A stretch of 64,000 nucleotides of DNA from Nocardia flavorosea NBRC 108225 (GTDB lineage Bacteria; Actinomycetota; Actinomycetes; Mycobacteriales; Mycobacteriaceae). Below, in pieces: positions 36,317 to 44,969 of the stretch. Positions within the stretch are counted from its first letter, which is position 1, and each line of letters opens with the position of its first letter. Location: contig NZ_BDCG01000008.1 in NCBI RefSeq assembly GCF_001613385.1, forward strand, positions 186,001-250,000, in the 5' to 3' direction. The position numbers and the translations under genes were made by a program. A model generated the notes under the pieces. It ran no database searches and was not told the origin of the DNA. It was given only the letters and a program-made list of their open reading frames with translations.

Positions 36317-36619
36317 CTAGGAAAACCGTTCGGAATCGCTTGCGGCGCCGTTCGAGGAATCCTCGGTCCGGCGGGCTGCGCCGGGTTCAGTACCCTCGTC
36401 GGCGGCCTGATCCGGTTCGGGATGTTCGGGTTCGAAGGTTTCCGGCAGATTCTTCAGATGTTTGTTCATCGAACGGACCAGCAGGAATGTCCCGGCGAGC
36501 AGGATCAGCACCACCGCCAGGCCGAGCGGGGAGGCCTTACCGAACTCCGGCCCGGTCGGCGTCCCCGGTGTCTGCGCCAGCACCCCGGAGGCGAATACGG
36601 TGAGTTGCGTCACGATCAT
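36317..36619 (-). CDS. Small single-pass membrane protein (Rv1083-like)
   Basis: A 100-residue protein with one membrane segment at about 31-50 (PLGLAVVLILLAGTFLLVRS), a short outer N-terminus and an acidic C-terminal tail. It overlaps the mca stop by one base (TGATG), and small proteins of this kind follow mca in mycobacteria (Rv1082-Rv1083). Function unknown; a link to mycothiol detoxification is inferred from position only. Confidence 0.8.
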   Translation of the reverse strand: MIVTQLTVFASGVLAQTPGTPTGPEFGKASPLGLAVVLILLAGTFLLVRSMNKHLKNLPETFEPEHPEPDQAADEGTEPGAARRTEDSSNGAASDSERFS

Positions 36620-37503
36620 CAGCGGTACTCATCGGTGATGCCGGCGAACAGGTCGGTCTCCGGGATATCGGTGCGCACCCGGGTGCGGGCCAATTCGAAC
36701 TCCTCGGTCGGCCACAACCGCTGCTGCATCTCGATCGGGATGGCGAAGAAGGCACCGTTGGGATCGATCTGGGTGGCGTGCGCGCGCAGGGCGTCGTCGC
36801 GGCGCGGGAAGTATTTACCGCATTCCACCTGGGTCGTCACCCTGGCCATGATGTCGCCCCGTTCGACCGCGTACTTGCGCGAGCGGTCCAGCCACTCCTG
36901 CATCGGGAACGGTTCACCCATCCGGGCGTACTCCTCGGCGAAGACTTCCATCCGCCGGATCGAGAACCCGTGGTCGTAGTACAGCTTCAACGGCGTCCAC
37001 GGTTCTCCGGCGTCCGGGAACTTCTCCGGGTCACCGGCGGCCTCGTACGCCGCCACCGATACCTCGTGGCAGCGGATGTGATCGGGGTGCGGGTAGCCAC
37101 CCATCTCGTCGTAGGTGGTGATCACATGGGGTTTGAATTCGCGGACCACCCGGACCAAAGCCTCGGTGGCCACCTCGAGCGGCACCAGGGCGAAAGAATC
37201 CTCGGGCAGCGGCGGCAGGGGATCGCCCTCGGGCAGTCCGGAGTCGATGAAACCCAACCAGGTCTGCTGCACGCCCAGGGCGGCGGCCGCGGCCGCCATC
37301 TCCTCGCGCCGGATCTCGTTCATCCGTTCCAGCACCCCGGGGGTGTCCATGGCAGGGTTGAGGATGCTGCCGCGTTCACCGCCGGTCAGCGTGACGACGA
37401 GGACGTCATTGCCCTCGTCGGCATAGCGGGCGGTGGTGGCACCGCCTTTGCTGGATTCGTCGTCGGGGTGGGCGTGCACCGCCATGAGGCGAAGGCCACT
37501 CAC
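36619..37503 (-). CDS. mca: Mycothiol S-conjugate amidase
   Basis: A 294-residue zinc amidase that cuts mycothiol-toxin conjugates to give a mercapturic acid for export plus GlcN-inositol. The zinc-binding segment HAHPDDES (H12, D15) and the later HPDH motif with the third His are present, as are LTGGERG and [15 protein letters not shown]. Length fits the M. tuberculosis enzyme (288). I place the start at the GTG 37503, one short segment before [11 protein letters not shown]; a GAGAA site is weak. Divergent from the DUF4307 gene. MshB deacetylase is the main relative, but synteny with Rv1082 supports Mca. Confidence 0.94.
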   Translation of the reverse strand: MSGLRLMAVHAHPDDESSKGGATTARYADEGNDVLVVTLTGGERGSILNPAMDTPGVLERMNEIRREEMAAAAAALGVQQTWLGFIDSGLPEGDPLPPLPEDSFALVPLEVATEALVRVVREFKPHVITTYDEMGGYPHPDHIRCHEVSVAAYEAAGDPEKFPDAGEPWTPLKLYYDHGFSIRRMEVFAEEYARMGEPFPMQEWLDRSRKYAVERGDIMARVTTQVECGKYFPRRDDALRAHATQIDPNGAFFAIPIEMQQRLWPTEEFELARTRVRTDIPETDLFAGITDEYR

Positions 37504-37605
37504 TTCTCGTTCACCGTCGCTCTCGGTCGCGGGTGTTCGGACTTCATTACCTATAGTTCCATCCGGACCCATTCTGTTCCGACCTACCCCCCGGGAGCAC
37601 CTGAT

Positions 37606-38109
37606 ATGACCGAGCCCACGTCCGACCCCGGGCGCACCGACGCGGCGGATCCCGCCGGCGCCTCCCGCGGGGAGACCGGCGCGGGCAGCGACGACCACTA
37701 CACCGACCGCTACGGCCGCGCCCCGCGCCCGAGACGATGGCGCCGGATGGGCGCGCTGCTCACCGGCGTAGTCGTCCTGGCCGGCACCGGTATCGCCTAT
37801 GTGGGCTGGACGAAATTCGGCCCGAAGGATATCGAGTCCGAACAGCTCGGCTATTCGGTTCTCGACGAGTCCTCGGTGGAACTGCGGATCCGGCTGACCC
37901 GGTCCGACCCGTCGGTGCCGGTGGTGTGCGTGGTCCGGGCAATGTCCCGCGACCTCACCGAGATCGGTCGCCGCGAGGTCGTGATCGCGCCCTCGGGTGC
38001 GGAGCAGACAGTTCAGGTGAGCACCGTTATCGAGACGAGCGAACCGCCCGCCTCTGCCGCGATCTACACCTGCACCGACAGCGTGCCCGGGTATCTCGAA
38101 ACCGAGTGA
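37606..38109 (+). CDS. DUF4307 membrane protein (Rv1081c-like)
   Basis: A 167-residue protein with a charged N-terminus of about 45 residues, one membrane segment at about 48-66 ([20 protein letters not shown]) and an extracellular C-terminal domain with the DUF4307 features, including two cysteines (VVCVVRA and YTCTDSVPG) that may form a disulfide. It lies between mca and greA as in mycobacteria. Function unknown. Confidence 0.85.
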   Translation: MTEPTSDPGRTDAADPAGASRGETGAGSDDHYTDRYGRAPRPRRWRRMGALLTGVVVLAGTGIAYVGWTKFGPKDIESEQLGYSVLDESSVELRIRLTRSDPSVPVVCVVRAMSRDLTEIGRREVVIAPSGAEQTVQVSTVIETSEPPASAAIYTCTDSVPGYLETE

Positions 38110-38171
38110 TTTCGGCTATCACACTGCAGACCCACCGGTAAAAACTCTCCGACCTGCATCTTTGTGATTCA

Positions 38172-38215
38172 TGCTAAAATGGCTTCACACACGGTTCCGG
38201 GGCACGGAGCCGTGT
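38172..38215 (+). promoter_or_regulatory. greA promoter with extended -10 and leader hairpin
   Basis: TGC-TAAAAT (38172-38180) is an extended -10 element. Nine bases later ACACGGTTCC (38189-38198) pairs with GGAGCCGTGT (38206-38215), ten pairs with one G-U. Transcription from about 38187 gives a leader of about 215 bases before greA, with this hairpin at the very 5' end, which could protect the mRNA. The alternative that the hairpin ends the DUF4307 transcript cannot be excluded. Confidence 0.5.
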
Positions 38216-38404
38216 TTGCTGCATTGGCGGCCGACGCGGTCGATGCCGGGTAGGCGAAAGGGTCCGGCATCAGGCTGTCGGGGTATTCGAACTTCCCGCA
38301 GATCGCGATAGCCGTCGGCTGAAGCATGCCTGCCTGCGGGTGGGTCGTGCGGCAGTGATCAGGAATCCCGGCCTGCCGGGGACAACTACTAGGGAGTGAT
38401 CGAG

Positions 38405-38899
38405 ATGACTGAGACCCAAGTGACCTGGCTTACCCCGGAGTCGCACGACAGGCTCAAGAGCGAACTCGACGCGCTCATCGCCAACCGTCCGGTCATCGCC
38501 GCCGAGATCAACGAGCGCCGTGAAGAGGGCGATCTCAAGGAGAACGGCGGCTACCATGCGGCGCGCGAGGAACAGGGCCAGCAGGAAGCCCGGATCCGGC
38601 AGCTGCAGGAACTGCTGAACAATGCCAAGGTCGGCGTAGCGCCCACCAAGTCCGGTGTCGCGCTGCCGGGGTCTGTCGTGAAGGTCTACTACGACGGTGA
38701 CGAAGACGATACCGAGACCTTCCTCATCGCGACCCGAGAGGAAGGCCTGGGCGACGGCGACCTGGAGACCTACTCCCCCAGCTCCCCGCTGGGTGGCGCG
38801 TTGATCGACGCGAAGGTCGGCGAAACCCGCGAATACACCCTGCCGAACGGCAACACCATGAAGGTGACGCTGGTCAGCGCCGAGCCCTACCACAGCTGA
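38405..38899 (+). CDS. greA: Transcription elongation factor GreA
   Basis: A 164-residue factor that rescues backtracked RNA polymerase by stimulating transcript cleavage. The N-terminal coiled coil (residues 8-77) has the acidic tip [12 protein letters not shown], with D43 and E46 in the positions that coordinate magnesium in the polymerase active site. The C-terminal FKBP-like domain ends in the typical VTLVSAEPY. The ATG at 38405 is preferred to the GTG at 38396. Order with metB, mca and DUF4307 matches Rv1079-Rv1082. Confidence 0.95.
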   Translation: MTETQVTWLTPESHDRLKSELDALIANRPVIAAEINERREEGDLKENGGYHAAREEQGQQEARIRQLQELLNNAKVGVAPTKSGVALPGSVVKVYYDGDEDDTETFLIATREEGLGDGDLETYSPSSPLGGALIDAKVGETREYTLPNGNTMKVTLVSAEPYHS

Positions 38900-38942
38900 T
38901 GTGACGGCCGCGGCGTAGCACGCCGCGAAGCCGGGCAACGAC

Positions 38943-38982
38943 ACGAGCGGCCGCATCCGACTTCCCGGATGCGGCCGCTCGT
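38943..38982. terminator. Bidirectional terminator between greA and metB
   Basis: Perfect 17-base arms ACGAGCGGCCGCATCCG and CGGATGCGGCCGCTCGT with a six-base loop (ACTTCC), between two convergent genes, 44 bases after greA and 26 bases after the metB stop. Confidence 0.85.
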
Positions 38983-39007
38983 TCATATTCGTCTCTCCCC
39001 TGCGGCC

Positions 39008-40153
39008 CTATCGGCTCAGCGCCTGCTCGAGATCGGACAGCAGATCGCTGATGTCCTCGATACCCACCGAGAGGCGTACCAGATCGGCCGGAACCTCCAG
39101 ATCCGAGCCTTCCGTGGAGGCGTGGGTCATGGCGGCGGGATGTTCGATCAGCGATTCCACCCCGCCGAGCGATTCGGCGAGGGTGAACACCTCGGTTCGG
39201 GAACACAGCTTCCGGGCCGCCTCGAGTCCACCGGCCAGCCGCACCGAGATCATCCCGCCGAACCGCCGCATCTGCTTATCGGCGACGGCATGGCCGGGAT
39301 GTTCCGGCATACCGGGGTAGATGACCTTGCTGATGGCGGGATTCCGGGACAGGAACTCGGCGAGGGTTTCGGCGTTGTCGCAGTGCCGGTCCATCCGCAG
39401 CGACAACGTTTTGGTGCCGCGCAGCGTGAGGAAGGCGTCGAACGGGCTGGGGACCGCGCCCGCGCCGTTCTGTAGGAAGGCGAAGGCGGCGTCGAGTTCG
39501 GCGTCGTCGGTGATCAGCGCGCCACCGATCACATCGGAATGGCCGCCGAGGTACTTGGTGGTCGAATGCACCACCACATCGGCGCCGAGCAGCAGCGGCT
39601 GCTGCAGATACGGGGTCGCGAACGTGTTGTCGACCACCAGTTCGGCGCCGGAGGTGTGCGCGATATCGGCCAGCGCCGGGATATCACCGATATTGAGCAG
39701 CGGGTTGGTGGGCGTTTCCACCCAGATCAGCTTCGTTTCCGGCCGGATGGCGGCGCGCATCGCGTCGATATCGGCGACGGCGGCAGCCGTATAGCTGATC
39801 CCCCAGCCGGTGAAGACCTTGTCGATCAACCGGAAGGTGCCGCCGTAGGCGTCGTCCGGGATGACGATATGGTCGCCGGGCCGCAGCATCGCCCGCAGTG
39901 CACAGTCGGTGGCGGCCATACCGGAGGCATACGCCCGGCCGTACCGGCCCGATTCGAGGGCGGCCAGGTTGGCCTCCAGCACCGTGCGGGTGGGGTTGCC
40001 GGTGCGGGCGTATTCGTACCCCTCACGTAGCCCGCCCACTCCGTCCTGGGCGAAGGTGGAGCTGGCGTACACGGGCACATTCACCGCGCCGGTGCGCGGA
40101 TCGGGATCGTAACCGGCGTGTACAGCCCTGGTGGTGAATCCCAGTTCGCTCAT
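39008..40153 (-). CDS. metB: Cystathionine gamma-synthase
   Basis: A 381-residue PLP enzyme of the Cys/Met class. It starts MSELGFTTRAVHAGYDPDP, has the cofactor region YASGMAA, the Asp of VVDNTFATPYLQ and the PLP-lysine motif HSTTKYLGGHSD, and ends in a typical LVRLSVGIED. It joins O-succinyl- or O-acetylhomoserine to cysteine to give cystathionine; with cbs at 42.9 kb it forms a transsulfuration set. Cystathionine gamma-lyase is a close relative; synteny with Rv1079 favours metB. The 421-base upstream gap has a strong hairpin. Confidence 0.92.
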   Translation of the reverse strand: MSELGFTTRAVHAGYDPDPRTGAVNVPVYASSTFAQDGVGGLREGYEYARTGNPTRTVLEANLAALESGRYGRAYASGMAATDCALRAMLRPGDHIVIPDDAYGGTFRLIDKVFTGWGISYTAAAVADIDAMRAAIRPETKLIWVETPTNPLLNIGDIPALADIAHTSGAELVVDNTFATPYLQQPLLLGADVVVHSTTKYLGGHSDVIGGALITDDAELDAAFAFLQNGAGAVPSPFDAFLTLRGTKTLSLRMDRHCDNAETLAEFLSRNPAISKVIYPGMPEHPGHAVADKQMRRFGGMISVRLAGGLEAARKLCSRTEVFTLAESLGGVESLIEHPAAMTHASTEGSDLEVPADLVRLSVGIEDISDLLSDLEQALSR

Positions 40154-40246
40154 GACCCCACCATAAACGTCGGGTTCCGGGTTGTTGCACGCCGGTCGGG
40201 TCTTGTGTCCCGCGCGCGTGCCGGGGGCGGAAGCCGCAGCTCGGCC

Positions 40247-40277
40247 GCGCAGGGCGGGTGCTGCGGCCGCCCTGCGC
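40247..40277 (-). promoter_or_regulatory. Hairpin in the metB leader or promoter region
   Basis: GCGCAGGGCGG (40247-40257) pairs perfectly with CCGCCCTGCGC (40267-40277) around a nine-base loop, 94 bases before the metB start. It could be an attenuator or part of an upstream terminator. I see no SAM riboswitch core around it. The rest of the gap 40154-40574 contains no recognised gene. Confidence 0.4.
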
Positions 40278-40574
40278 AGCCATGGCCTCGGCGAGCCCGG
40301 AATCCGGGATCCGGCGCGAATTCCTACCGCCGGTCCTTCGATAGAACGCCCGCAGCGAGCGAGCCCGCACCACTTGCCATTTCGGTACGCTCCACCCGCA
40401 GTTCGTGGCGAATACACTGCCTCACAACATGTCCCGCCCGAGATGAGCACATTGTCACCAACCGTCACTCTCGGGCCATCTTCGTGTCACCCATTTGCCG
40501 GGCAGGCAGCGCACGCTGATACCGCACCCGAGGCGGGTCGGGAACGCCCCGGGTGAAGTACACGGAGGTGCGTT

Positions 40575-41096
40575 ATGGATTCGCAGTCGCCCGGACCGGG
40601 CAATCGGCGGCCGGCCAACACAGCCACAGCCGCTCCGAATTCGACAGCGGCGCGGAATTCGCGCGCACGCCCGGCCGCCCTGCGATTACCGGATCAGCGC
40701 GAGCTCGTCGCCGCGTTCACCGCCGCCGAATACGAACCGGCCGGACAACCGTTGCTCGTATGGGCGAACGCCTTGGCACATCTGCACCGGAGCCGGCACG
40801 GCGATCCGCTGTCGACGGCCGGGATAGATTGCCGCCGGGCCGAGGTGGTCGAATTGATCGACCGCTGGATCGGTGCTGCCGCCACCGCGGCCCGGCCCCA
40901 CCGGCTGCGCGCCGATTCACTGGGGACGACGATCGACCGGATGGCTGCGGCGCATGTACACGCGAACCATCTGCTGCACCACTGCGAACGCGTATCCGAC
41001 GATCGGGTGCACGCGGCGTGGTACCGGCTGGCCCTGCTCGCCGACGAATGGACCGATCTGGTTACGGGAGCCGAACCGGTGCGCCGCCGCAGCTGA
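40575..41096 (+). CDS. DUF4254 domain protein
   Basis: A 173-residue protein. After a disordered N-terminus of about 30 residues comes the DUF4254 pattern: LVWANALAHLHRSRH, then IDCRRAEVVELIDRWI, RADSLGTTIDRMA, HAAWYRLALLADEWTDLV. Many copies occur in Nocardia genomes; function is unknown, though the fold is helical. A GGAGG site lies seven bases before the ATG. It may be co-transcribed with nothing; the next gene has its own promoter. Confidence 0.8.
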   Translation: MDSQSPGPGNRRPANTATAAPNSTAARNSRARPAALRLPDQRELVAAFTAAEYEPAGQPLLVWANALAHLHRSRHGDPLSTAGIDCRRAEVVELIDRWIGAAATAARPHRLRADSLGTTIDRMAAAHVHANHLLHHCERVSDDRVHAAWYRLALLADEWTDLVTGAEPVRRRS

Positions 41097-41140
41097 TCTT
41101 CCACCGCACGCCACCTGCGGAATTGCGCTGGATATCACAA

Positions 41141-41175
41141 TTCGATAAATCGCGGCGTGTTGTTACGATCTAGCA
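41141..41175 (+). promoter_or_regulatory. Promoter of a probable leaderless transcript
   Basis: A -10 box TACGAT (41164-41169) lies seven bases before the A of the ATG at 41176. A weak -35, TTCGAT (41141-41146), is 17 bases further upstream. No ribosome site precedes the ATG, so transcription and translation probably start at the same base. Confidence 0.5.
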
Positions 41176-41535
41176 ATGTTCGCCCTGGGTCCCCATTTGT
41201 TCGAAATCTCCGCCCGACGTTTCCTGGAGGGTATCCACCGAACTCACGGGGCCCCGGCACTCGCCGCCGCGGCGGCGCTGCCGGGAGTGTCCGCGGAGCT
41301 GGACCAGCACGCCGCCGCGGTGCGCGACATCCTCGATCTGGGCGTCGACTCGGCCGAGCAGATCCCGGCCACCGTCCTGCTGGCCGGATATATCCGCGGA
41401 CTGCTGTCCGAGCTGACCGAGCCCCTCACCGAGCCCACCGACTGGGCCACCGCGCAATGGCTGCATATGCGCCTGGCCGGCGCTTGCCTGAACGGCAGCT
41501 ATTGCGTCGCCCCCGCGGCACCGAAGGCATCCTGA
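41176..41535 (+). CDS. Small hypothetical protein, DUF6401-like
   Basis: A 119-residue helical protein. The stretch LPGVSAELDQHAAAVRDIL and the later LSELTEPLTEPTDWATAQWL resemble small Nocardia and Streptomyces proteins labelled DUF6401, often found near natural-product genes. No such cluster is present here. It has no signal peptide. Likely leaderless. The family call is tentative; that it is a real gene is supported by composition and the promoter. Confidence 0.65.
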   Translation: MFALGPHLFEISARRFLEGIHRTHGAPALAAAAALPGVSAELDQHAAAVRDILDLGVDSAEQIPATVLLAGYIRGLLSELTEPLTEPTDWATAQWLHMRLAGACLNGSYCVAPAAPKAS

Positions 41536-41783
41536 CCCCTGATCTTCACTCGCATCGTGCCCCGGAAGGTCCGCGACACCGGCCGTGGCGCGCTGTCCCG
41601 GTGAACTCGCCGAGGTCTCGGCGGCCGACACGTGAGCCCGTGACCACGCCGCGTTTTCCGGAACCGGGTCCGGGAACCCACCTACACCCGGTCGGAGTGT
41701 GGAGCACAATCGTCGCTCACCGAGACAGTCCTCCGCCGCGTGCCGGAACGGCACACGGCGGAGGAATTACTGTGGCGACGCGG

Positions 41784-42746
41784 CTACCGCAGGTGGCGCG
41801 GTTCCCCACCACCACCGTACGGCGGCTGACCACCGTACGGCGGCTGACCACCGTACGGCGGTTGACCGCCGTACGGATTGCCGTACTGCTGCCGGTAGTC
41901 GCTCCCCGGCATCTGCTGCCCGAACTCACCGGGGTCACTGCGGTACCCACCCTGTGCGGGCTGCGGCTGATCCCACTGCTCCGGGTTACGGGGAGCCTGC
42001 TGAGCACCGGCACGCTGCCGGGACGCGTCCTCGCGGCCACGCTGATACGCCTCGGCGTGACCACGCACTGCGGGCATCTCCTCTTCCAGCCCGCCCAGCC
42101 AGTTCTCCCAGCGCTGCTGCATCGGCCGCACCAGACCGCCGCCGACACCCACCACCAGGATTCCGCCCAGCGTCGCCAGGACCGCGATCAGGATGGGGGT
42201 GGTGACCGCGGTGGCAACCCCGATCTGGTTCAGCGCGGCGATGATGCCGATACCCCAGATGAACACCGAGGCGATCCGCCCGATCATCGGACCGTAGCTG
42301 AGACCGCCCAGTGCGTTGCTCACCAGATCGCTCACCGCATGCGCGATCGCGCCCGCGATGCAGATGATCAGGATCGCGACCGCCAGCTTCGGCAGCCAGC
42401 CGACGATTCCGTCGATCACATCGCTCACCGGGTTCGGCCCGAAAACACCGAAACCCAGTTGCAAGGCGATCAGCAGGATCGCGTAATACGCCACTTTCGC
42501 CAGCAGATCCGAAGCATCGTATTTGCTGCGCGAGAGCATCCGCTCGATCCCACCGCGCTCGACCAGACGATCGAAACCAACCCGCTCCAGCACCTTGTCG
42601 ACGATCGTCGCGACAACTTTGGCGATGATCCAGCCGATCAGCAGGATGACCAGGAAGCCGGCGAGCTTGGGCACGAAAGTCGCGATCGAACTCCATGCGT
42701 CAGAGAAACCCTGCTGGAAATCGATTGCCAAACTCGAGGTTCGCAC
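41784..42746 (-). CDS. Mechanosensitive-channel-related membrane protein with Gly/Pro/Tyr-rich tail
   Basis: A 320-residue protein with five or six membrane helices of the conserved TM-helix type (PF05552-like) found in MscS relatives: VPKLAGFLVILLIGWIIAKV near the start, and a second copy of the same pattern, WLPKLAVAILIICIAGAIAH, at about 127-146. The MscS beta domain is absent. The C-terminal 100 residues are cytoplasmic, charged, then Gln/Pro/Gly-rich with a PYGGQP repeat. It probably forms or modulates a small channel; gating is unproven. Confidence 0.82.
   Translation of the reverse strand: MRTSSLAIDFQQGFSDAWSSIATFVPKLAGFLVILLIGWIIAKVVATIVDKVLERVGFDRLVERGGIERMLSRSKYDASDLLAKVAYYAILLIALQLGFGVFGPNPVSDVIDGIVGWLPKLAVAILIICIAGAIAHAVSDLVSNALGGLSYGPMIGRIASVFIWGIGIIAALNQIGVATAVTTPILIAVLATLGGILVVGVGGGLVRPMQQRWENWLGGLEEEMPAVRGHAEAYQRGREDASRQRAGAQQAPRNPEQWDQPQPAQGGYRSDPGEFGQQMPGSDYRQQYGNPYGGQPPYGGQPPYGGQPPYGGGGEPRHLR
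41813..41876. repeat. 18-base tandem repeat in the channel gene
   Basis: Unit CACCGTACGGCGGCTGAC is repeated at 41813-41830, 41831-41848 (identical) and 41849-41866 (one change), with a partial fourth unit to 41876. It encodes the PYGGQP tail repeat. Copy number could vary between strains without changing frame. Confidence 0.9.
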
Positions 42747-42852
42747 AAGCCCTTCCCTTCGCTCTCCGAACGAACGTAGCGTTTGCCACGATCGGTACCG
42801 GACTGGTTATACCCCGGGAGAGCTGCTCGAACCTAGGATTGCGGAATAATTG

Positions 42853-44244
42853 CTAGTGCACGGTCCGTCCGGTGCTGACAAAGCCCAGCAGATCGTGGCG
42901 AGTGATCACACCGACCGGTTTACCATCCTCGACGACCATGAGCGCATCGGTATCCGACAGAGCCTTGGTGGCCGCCGAAATCGGCTCACCCGACCCGATC
43001 AACGGGAACGACGGGCTCATATGCTGCGCCACCGAATCGGTCAGCTGCGCGCGACCGGAGAACACGGCCGAGAGCAGATCCCGCTCGGATACGCTGCCGG
43101 CCACCTCACCGGCCATCACCGGCGGTTCGGCGCCGACGACCGGCATCTGCGATACCCCGTACTCGCGCAGGATCTCGATGGCGTCGCGCAGCGTCTCCGA
43201 CGGATGGGTGTGCACCAGATCGGGCAATGCCCCGGACTTACCGCGTAGGACATCGCCGACCAGGGTTTCGGCGGTGGACCCGTCCAGTGGGGTACGCAGG
43301 AACCCGTAGGAGCTCATCCACCGGTCGTTGAAGATCTTCGACATATAACCGCGCCCGCCGTCGGGCAACAGGACCACCACCACGGCGTCGGGATCACGCC
43401 GGGCGACCTCGAGCGCTGCCACCACGGCCATCCCGCACGAACCGCCGACGAGCAGCCCCTCTTCACGCGCCAGGCGACGGGTCATATCGAACGAGTCCGC
43501 GTCGGAGACCGCGATGATCTCGTCCGGGATCGCCGGATCGTAGGCCGACGGCCAGAAATCCTCGCCGACACCCTCCACCAGATACGGCCGGCCGGTACCG
43601 CCGGAATACACCGAACCCTCCGGGTCGGCACCGATGACCTTCACCTTCCCGCCCGACACCTCCTTGAGGTAGCGCCCGGCGCCGGTGATGGTGCCGCCGG
43701 TACCGACACCGGCGACGAAATGGGTCACCGTGCCCTCGGTATCGCGCCAGATCTCCGGACCGGTGGTCTCGTAGTGGCTGTCCGGGCCGTTCGGGTTGGA
43801 GTACTGATCCGGTTTCCAGGCGCCCTCGATCTCACGCGTCAACCGGTCGGACACGCTGTAGTAGCTGTCCGGGTGCTCCGGCGGCACCGCCGTCGGGCAC
43901 ACCACCACTTCGGCGCCGTAGGCCCGCAGCACGTTGCGCTTGTCCTCGCTGACCTTGTCCGGGCAGACGAAGACACAGTGGTATCCGCGCTGCTGCGCCA
44001 CCAGCGCCAGCCCGACACCGGTGTTACCCGAGGTGGGTTCGACGATGGTCCCGCCGGGCTGCAGGTCGCCGGATTTCTCGGCCGCCTCGATCATCTTCAC
44101 CGCGATACGGTCCTTGGAGCTACCGCCGGGGTTCAGATACTCGATCTTGGCCGCCACCAGCCCGGCCCCAGTGGGAGCCACCGAGTTCAATCGGACCAGC
44201 GGGGTGTTGCCGATGAGGTCCACGACATGATCCGCGATGCGCAT
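42853..44244 (-). CDS. cbs: Cystathionine beta-synthase
   Basis: A 463-residue enzyme. The catalytic part begins MRIADHVVDLIGNTPLVRLN, with the PLP-lysine in GGSSKDR (K44), then EPTSGNTGVG and the PLP-phosphate loop GTGGTITGAG. Two CBS domains follow at about 335-460, ending VVEDGKPVGVITRHDLL. It condenses homocysteine with serine to cystathionine, reverse transsulfuration. Order with the thiolase and GDSL genes matches Rv1074c-Rv1077. No haem domain, as usual in bacteria. Confidence 0.95.
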   Translation of the reverse strand: MRIADHVVDLIGNTPLVRLNSVAPTGAGLVAAKIEYLNPGGSSKDRIAVKMIEAAEKSGDLQPGGTIVEPTSGNTGVGLALVAQQRGYHCVFVCPDKVSEDKRNVLRAYGAEVVVCPTAVPPEHPDSYYSVSDRLTREIEGAWKPDQYSNPNGPDSHYETTGPEIWRDTEGTVTHFVAGVGTGGTITGAGRYLKEVSGGKVKVIGADPEGSVYSGGTGRPYLVEGVGEDFWPSAYDPAIPDEIIAVSDADSFDMTRRLAREEGLLVGGSCGMAVVAALEVARRDPDAVVVVLLPDGGRGYMSKIFNDRWMSSYGFLRTPLDGSTAETLVGDVLRGKSGALPDLVHTHPSETLRDAIEILREYGVSQMPVVGAEPPVMAGEVAGSVSERDLLSAVFSGRAQLTDSVAQHMSPSFPLIGSGEPISAATKALSDTDALMVVEDGKPVGVITRHDLLGFVSTGRTVH

Positions 44245-44358
44245 ACCCCCATCGTTGCAGAGGCGTTGCCGGTGGCCTCGGCGTGGTCCGCCACTCCTAC
44301 CGCGTCACCGCCCGCAAATCCGGCGGCGCCGCGCCCGAGCATCTAGGATCCGGTACCT

Positions 44359-44817
44359 ATGAGGCTGCCGAAGCTCGCGCGCGCCACCGTGTTTCTGGCC
44401 GGATCGGCGATAGCGCTGATCGCGGCCGCAGCACCGGCCGGCGCCGCGACCCACTCGTTCCCCGATGTCCCCACCCTGGCCTACGGCGGGCTGTGCGGAA
44501 CCAGCATCCGCACCTGGGCCGACACCGGCCCGCAATGGCCGGGCCGGGCGGTGATCAACGTCCGCGCCAACCCGGTCATCGGTGTGGGCTCCGGCGTCCA
44601 CCCCTTCGCCCCACTGTGCGAGGTGGTGACCACGGTGTCCTGGCGCAATCTCGACACCGGCGCCACCGGCAGCTACGTCAACAATGTGGTGACCGGTATC
44701 TACGGCAGCATCCAGTACTCCCTGTTCCAGGACACCGAGCCGGGCCGGGTCGAGGTCACGGTGACTACCAACCACGCGAGCATCCCCGCCCACGGCAGCT
44801 TCGTAGTACCCGCGTAG
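44359..44817 (+). CDS. Secreted hypothetical protein
   Basis: A 152-residue protein with a clear signal peptide: basic start MRLPKLAR, hydrophobic core to about 25 and a cut near AGAA-TH. The mature part is short and beta-rich with two cysteines (GGLCGTS and APLCEVV) that may form a disulfide. No family recognised. It is divergent from cbs. Confidence 0.75.
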   Translation: MRLPKLARATVFLAGSAIALIAAAAPAGAATHSFPDVPTLAYGGLCGTSIRTWADTGPQWPGRAVINVRANPVIGVGSGVHPFAPLCEVVTTVSWRNLDTGATGSYVNNVVTGIYGSIQYSLFQDTEPGRVEVTVTTNHASIPAHGSFVVPA

Positions 44818-44969
44818 CGCCGGCCCCCGTCGCTCCGAAGTCCCGGATTCCATCGCATTGCCGGGTGATCTCGGTTCGTCCGGGCAGTTCGCCCTGCCGG
44901 TAACTATGCCGCCGACCCGGCCGAGCGCACGCTCGCACGAGTTCCGCTGTCCTCGTAAAATCGCTGCAC

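Noticed and set aside
40154..40560. SAM-II or SAM-IV riboswitch before metB.
   Set aside because: No matching conserved core or pseudoknot was recognised on the minus strand.
41813..41876. A short CRISPR-like array.
   Set aside because: The 18-base units are directly adjacent without spacers and encode an in-frame protein repeat.
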